From Bacillus manliponensis (GTDB taxonomy: Bacteria > Bacillota > Bacilli > Bacillales > Bacillaceae_G): 64,000 nt of DNA. The stretch spans positions 1 to 64,000 of the forward strand of contig NZ_JOTN01000006.1 of the NCBI RefSeq assembly GCF_000712595.1, in the 5' to 3' direction. The stretch's first letter is position 1, and each line of letters begins with the position of its first letter. Shown here piece by piece: positions 61,008-64,000 of this stretch. The position numbers were made by a program, and so were the translations under genes. Below the pieces are notes generated by a model that was not told the origin of the DNA, made no database searches, and was given only the letters and a program-made list of their open reading frames with translations.

Positions 61008-61721
61008 ATGGTCCAAGATATAAAAACACGGGTTAAAAGCTTAAATTGGGATTCAATTCAAAATGAATTAGATGAGCGAGGATTTGCAAAGCTTCCAGTA
61101 ATATTAACAAAAGAGGAATGCGACTTCTTCATAGAACTTTATAGTGAGGAGAATTCATACAGAACGACAATCAATATGACAAGGTACCGCTTTGGGGATG
61201 GGGAGTATAAATATTTTTCCTATCCATTACCTGAAATCATCCAAAGTTTAAGAGAGTCCTTTTATCCAGAGTTGGCCAAAACAGCAAATCGATGGTTGGA
61301 TTACTTAAAGAAACGAGAACAGTTTTCAGATCATCTTCAAGATTTTTTGAAAACATGTGAAGAATATGAACAAATTAGACCGACACCCCTAATCTTAAAA
61401 TATGAAACAGGTGGGTTTAACTGTTTGCACCAAGATTTATATGGAGATGTACTTTTCCCATTTCAAGTAGTATTTGTATTAAATCAACGAGATAAGGACT
61501 ATACGGGTGGAGAATCCCTATTAGTGGAACAAATTCCTCGCGCTCAGAGTAGAGGGCATGTGATTACATTGGAACAAGGCAGTGCGCTTATCTTTCCTAC
61601 TAATCATAGACCTGTTCTTGGTAAAAAAGGATATTACAAAAATGCGGTTCGTCACGGAGTAAGCACGGTTACTTCCGGAGAACGATACGGTCTTGGAATC
61701 ATTTTTCATGATTCAAAGTAA
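61008..61721 (+). CDS. 2OG-Fe(II) oxygenase of the alkylation-response cluster
   Basis: 237 residues with a double-stranded beta-helix: metal triad His141-x-Asp143 in CLHQDLYGD and His216 in AVRHGVSTV, with a downstream Arg (GERYGLGI) to bind 2-oxoglutarate. Its place between alkA and adaA points to alkylated-DNA or free-base repair, AlkB-like in role though not close in sequence by eye; a prolyl-hydroxylase-like fold is the alternative. Start after AGGAGAGG. Likely read from a promoter controlled by AdaA. Confidence 0.82.
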   Translation: MVQDIKTRVKSLNWDSIQNELDERGFAKLPVILTKEECDFFIELYSEENSYRTTINMTRYRFGDGEYKYFSYPLPEIIQSLRESFYPELAKTANRWLDYLKKREQFSDHLQDFLKTCEEYEQIRPTPLILKYETGGFNCLHQDLYGDVLFPFQVVFVLNQRDKDYTGGESLLVEQIPRAQSRGHVITLEQGSALIFPTNHRPVLGKKGYYKNAVRHGVSTVTSGERYGLGIIFHDSK

Positions 61722-61735
61722 ATTTTAGATTTCAA

Positions 61736-61750
61736 TATCTTGCTATTACA
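61736..61750. promoter_or_regulatory. Candidate AdaA-binding motif, copy 2
   Basis: TATCTTGCTATTACA again, 60 bp before adaA and 15 bp after the oxygenase stop. A TATAAT (61785-61790) is close to the adaA start, and a TTATAG lies at 61775. The exact repeat in the two control regions of one regulon is unlikely by chance. Confidence 0.65.
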
Positions 61751-61809
61751 CCTCTAGAATCATCCATTCTGAATTTATAGGGGATATAATGTAAGGAGAG
61801 GTGAAGTAA

Positions 61810-62430
61810 ATGCCAGGCAGTATCAATAATAGATATAAAGAGAGTCATGATTATAGAATTTCAAATGACGTAGAAATCATGACAGATGAAAAGTGGCAAG
61901 CAATTATAGATAATGATGCATCGTACAATAATCAATTTTTCTATGCTGTAAAAACTACGGGGATTTTCTGTAAACCGTCTTGCAAATCTCGCGTTCCAAA
62001 AAAAGAAAATGTGCGTATTTTTCAAAACGCAAGACAAGCTCTCCATGCAAATTTTCGACCGTGTAAACGTTGTAAGCCTACTAATGAGAAATTGCCTGAT
62101 AGTGAGTGGGTGGCTTTTATCACTGAATATATTGATAAAAATTTTACAGAAAAATTAAATCTAGAAACGTTAGCAGATATTGCTCACGGGAGCCCTTATC
62201 ATTTGCATCGAACATTTAAAAAGATTAAAGGCATCACACCAGTTGAATATATCCAGCAGGTTAGATTAAATGCTGCTAAAGAGTATTTGATTCAAACAAA
62301 TAAAGCGATTGCAGATATCGCCATATGTGCAGGTATGCCTAACACGCCCTATTTTATTACTTTATTTAAAAAGAAAACAGGACGTACACCAGCACAATTT
62401 CGTCAAATGAGTAAAATGGAGGAAATGTAA
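61810..62430 (+). CDS. adaA: AdaA, methylphosphotriester-DNA methyltransferase and activator
   Basis: 206 residues. The N-terminal zinc domain has Cys54, Cys58, Cys85 and Cys88 (GIFCKPSCKSRVP, RPCKRCKP), with the same spacing (4, 27, 3) as E. coli Ada; the first Cys takes the methyl group from DNA phosphotriesters. The C-terminal AraC-type double helix-turn-helix (about 105-200) then binds DNA and turns on the regulon. Start after AAGGAGAGG. One base separates it from adaB. Confidence 0.94.
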   Translation: MPGSINNRYKESHDYRISNDVEIMTDEKWQAIIDNDASYNNQFFYAVKTTGIFCKPSCKSRVPKKENVRIFQNARQALHANFRPCKRCKPTNEKLPDSEWVAFITEYIDKNFTEKLNLETLADIAHGSPYHLHRTFKKIKGITPVEYIQQVRLNAAKEYLIQTNKAIADIAICAGMPNTPYFITLFKKKTGRTPAQFRQMSKMEEM

Positions 62431-62431
62431 A

Positions 62432-62971
62432 ATGGAATTAAAGAATAAACAAACCCTTTATTGGTCTTTGCTAAAGTTTAAGGATTTGAATTTTTATATT
62501 GCTTCAACATCTAAGGGACTTGTGTTTGTTGGCTCACAGAACAAGCCATTCGAGGAGTTGTCAGAATGGGCTAGAAAACACTTTACGGGAAGTCCTCTTG
62601 TTGAAGATGATGATAAGCTTGAACCCTATGCGGTTGAAATCACCCAGTATTTAGAAGGGAAACGGAAAACATTTACTGTCCCATTTGATTACAATGGAAC
62701 AGCATTCCAGGTTGCAGTCTGGAACGCACTTTGTGAAATTCCGTTCGGGCAGACTAAATCTTATTCCGATATTGCAAATTATATAAATAAACCAGCAGCT
62801 GTCCGAGCTGTAGGGGCGGCGATTGGAGCTAACCCAGTATTAATCGCCGTACCATGTCATCGTGTAGTAGGAAAGAATGGATCATTAACCGGTTATCGTG
62901 GCGGATTAGAAATGAAGGCACTGCTTTTGGATCTCGAAAGACAAGGTTCATCTAGCAATGATTATAATTGA
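62432..62971 (+). CDS. adaB: AdaB, O6-methylguanine-DNA methyltransferase
   Basis: 179 residues, the same length as B. subtilis AdaB. The acceptor is Cys142 in IAVPCHRVVGKNGSLTGYRGG; the Asn hinge and helix-turn-helix region (FQVAVWNALCEIPFGQTKSYSDIA) precedes it. A suicide repair protein for O6-methylguanine. The gene is translationally linked to adaA (1-bp gap, GGAGG within the adaA end), so it is induced with it. Confidence 0.95.
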   Translation: MELKNKQTLYWSLLKFKDLNFYIASTSKGLVFVGSQNKPFEELSEWARKHFTGSPLVEDDDKLEPYAVEITQYLEGKRKTFTVPFDYNGTAFQVAVWNALCEIPFGQTKSYSDIANYINKPAAVRAVGAAIGANPVLIAVPCHRVVGKNGSLTGYRGGLEMKALLLDLERQGSSSNDYN

Positions 62972-63000
62972 CGTACAATGAATGGAATGGAGGGTGACAG

Positions 63001-63720
63001 ATGAAACATTTCACAATTGGTCAGCTAGCAAAACATACAAACGTCACAATTCGAACGTTACGTTATTATGACAAAATCAATTTATTAATACCAAGTGATT
63101 ACAAAGAAGGCGGACACCGATTATATAGTGTGGAAGATTTACAACGGTTACAACAAATTCAGTCATTAAAGTTTATCGGCTTATCTTTAAAGGAGATTGA
63201 TGAATTTTTACAAAAGAAATCGGTTGAACAGGAGCACTTGGAAAAGTCCATTCGTTTTAAAAAGAAAGAATTGTTAGCAAAACGAGCTGAAATTGAAAAA
63301 ATGATAGAGCAGTTGGATCATATGGAGACAATGATTGAAGATAGAGAGTGTGTAGATATAAGTATATTTTGCTTTATCATCCATTCAATCATTTGGGAGG
63401 AAGCGCACTTAGATGACTTCGCTTATCTTAAAGAATCAGTTTATGATTCTATTACAGCCCAGAAACGAAAAGAAATAGATAAGAATTTTTTTCACTTATA
63501 TACAGAAGTAAAGGTCCATGTTGCAAATGAAGTGTCTCCATCTTCTTTGCAGGCACAGCAGCTTATAAAAGAGATTATGGAAAATGTAAAACAATTATCT
63601 TTGTTCGACAAAGAAAAAAGTTCTTTAGCAAAAGTGAAAGACACAAATATATATAATCCCTTTACAAAAGAAGAAGCATCTTTCCTGCAAGAAGCGCTAA
63701 TTTACTTCACACAAGAATAA
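63001..63720 (+). CDS. MerR-family transcriptional regulator
   Basis: 239 residues. The winged helix (1-70) reads [29 protein letters not shown], then a dimerisation coiled coil (about 75-115) and a helical effector domain similar to the TipAS/BmrR-like C-termini ([22 protein letters not shown]). Starts 29 bp after adaB with GGAGGGTGAC. The effector is unknown; it is adjacent to an AAC(3)-type gene downstream, which it might control. Confidence 0.88.
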   Translation: MKHFTIGQLAKHTNVTIRTLRYYDKINLLIPSDYKEGGHRLYSVEDLQRLQQIQSLKFIGLSLKEIDEFLQKKSVEQEHLEKSIRFKKKELLAKRAEIEKMIEQLDHMETMIEDRECVDISIFCFIIHSIIWEEAHLDDFAYLKESVYDSITAQKRKEIDKNFFHLYTEVKVHVANEVSPSSLQAQQLIKEIMENVKQLSLFDKEKSSLAKVKDTNIYNPFTKEEASFLQEALIYFTQE

Positions 63721-63809
63721 TAGAGAATTCCGGATTAAAAAGTAAGAAAAATATGATAATATACAATTGTAATGTAAAAATATGTTTTTTGAATATCGGA
63801 GGGGTATGT

Positions 63810-64000
63810 ATGTCAGCAAAGGATTTAGTTGCAGCAACCGCATTACCAAATACAGTAGATACGATTGCACAGGATTTACAAAAACTAGGTGTAACAAAAG
63901 GAATGACAATCATCGTTCATTCTTCGCTTCGTTCACTTGGCTGGGTATGCGGGGGACAAGTTGCGGTTGTAGAAGCATTAATGAAAGTCGTAACAGAAGA
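63810..64000 (+). CDS. AAC(3)-family N-acetyltransferase (partial at window end)
   Basis: First 63 codons of a gene that runs off the window. The start is an ATG after [26 protein letters not shown], then [39 protein letters not shown] matches the N-terminus of the aminoglycoside 3-N-acetyltransferase family (YokD/AAC(3), motif HSS-S-G). The chromosomal Bacillus relatives may act on other amines. The rest is not visible. Confidence 0.85.
   Translation, partial: MSAKDLVAATALPNTVDTIAQDLQKLGVTKGMTIIVHSSLRSLGWVCGGQVAVVEALMKVVTE

Noticed and set aside
1-64000. CRISPR array, rRNA or tRNA genes, prophage module
   Set aside because: No regularly spaced repeats, no rRNA blocks, no cloverleaf with a CCA-type end and no phage structural genes were seen on reading through the window.

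Overview
The window is chromosomal DNA from a low-GC Firmicute, almost certainly a member of the Bacillus cereus group. The reasons are AT-rich codon use, strong AAGGAGG-type ribosome binding sites, frequent TTG/GTG starts, a complete copy of the group-specific 155-bp bcr1 repeat (49571-49725) with degenerate copies elsewhere, and gene sets typical of the group: an lsr AI-2 operon, an adaA-adaB-alkA cluster, an Rph paralogue, DUF2332 and DUF2512 proteins. No rRNA, tRNA or CRISPR array was seen.

Layout. 1-14.3 kb: acetyltransferases, a YitT membrane protein, a divergent LysR/MFS pair, the dipeptidase pepD, a MoxR-DUF58-DUF4129 operon, a uridine-kinase-like protein, an ArsR-type regulator with an MFS exporter, and a heme monooxygenase gene (hmoA) with a Fur box over its promoter. 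14.4-22.7 kb: a complete divergent AI-2 uptake and processing locus (lsrF-cupin-lsrK-lsrR, lsrACDB); no LsrG is present and a cupin takes its place. 22.8-27.3 kb: small metabolic and unknown genes with two gene relics. 27.5-31 kb: one 1160-residue protein with an N-terminal SIR2 domain, a candidate stand-alone NADase anti-phage defence gene. 31-38.3 kb: a T-box-controlled DAHP synthase/chorismate mutase, a methyltransferase, an Eis-like acetyltransferase and an Rph-like phosphotransferase.

38.7-41.7 kb is the most rearranged part. It holds tiny ORFs, a miniature element with IS231-like ends, an orphan C-terminal gene fragment, a GNAT gene bracketed by two copies of a hairpin-terminator repeat, an IS3-family transposase relic and a very Cys/His-rich small protein. 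41.9-49.5 kb carries an APH-family kinase, the ABC-F ATPase YkpA, an MFS gene split by a CT-dinucleotide frameshift, a polysaccharide deacetylase and a Nudix hydrolase. 49.9-54.6 kb is a tight run of seven co-oriented genes (AlkD-like repair protein, nucleotidyltransferase, serine beta-lactamase-like protein, GNAT, NlpC/P60-like protein, cupin, alpha/beta hydrolase). 57.2 kb holds a TnsA (Tn7-type) relic next to an S9 peptidase whose catalytic His position is Tyr. 59.9-63 kb is the alkylation-damage response (alkA divergent from a 2OG-Fe oxygenase, then adaA-adaB), with one identical 15-bp motif in both control regions. The window ends inside an AAC(3)-family gene.

Calls rest on reading motifs and family resemblance by eye; no database search was run. 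Start codons were moved from the longest frame wherever a ribosome binding site or a neighbouring gene favoured another.
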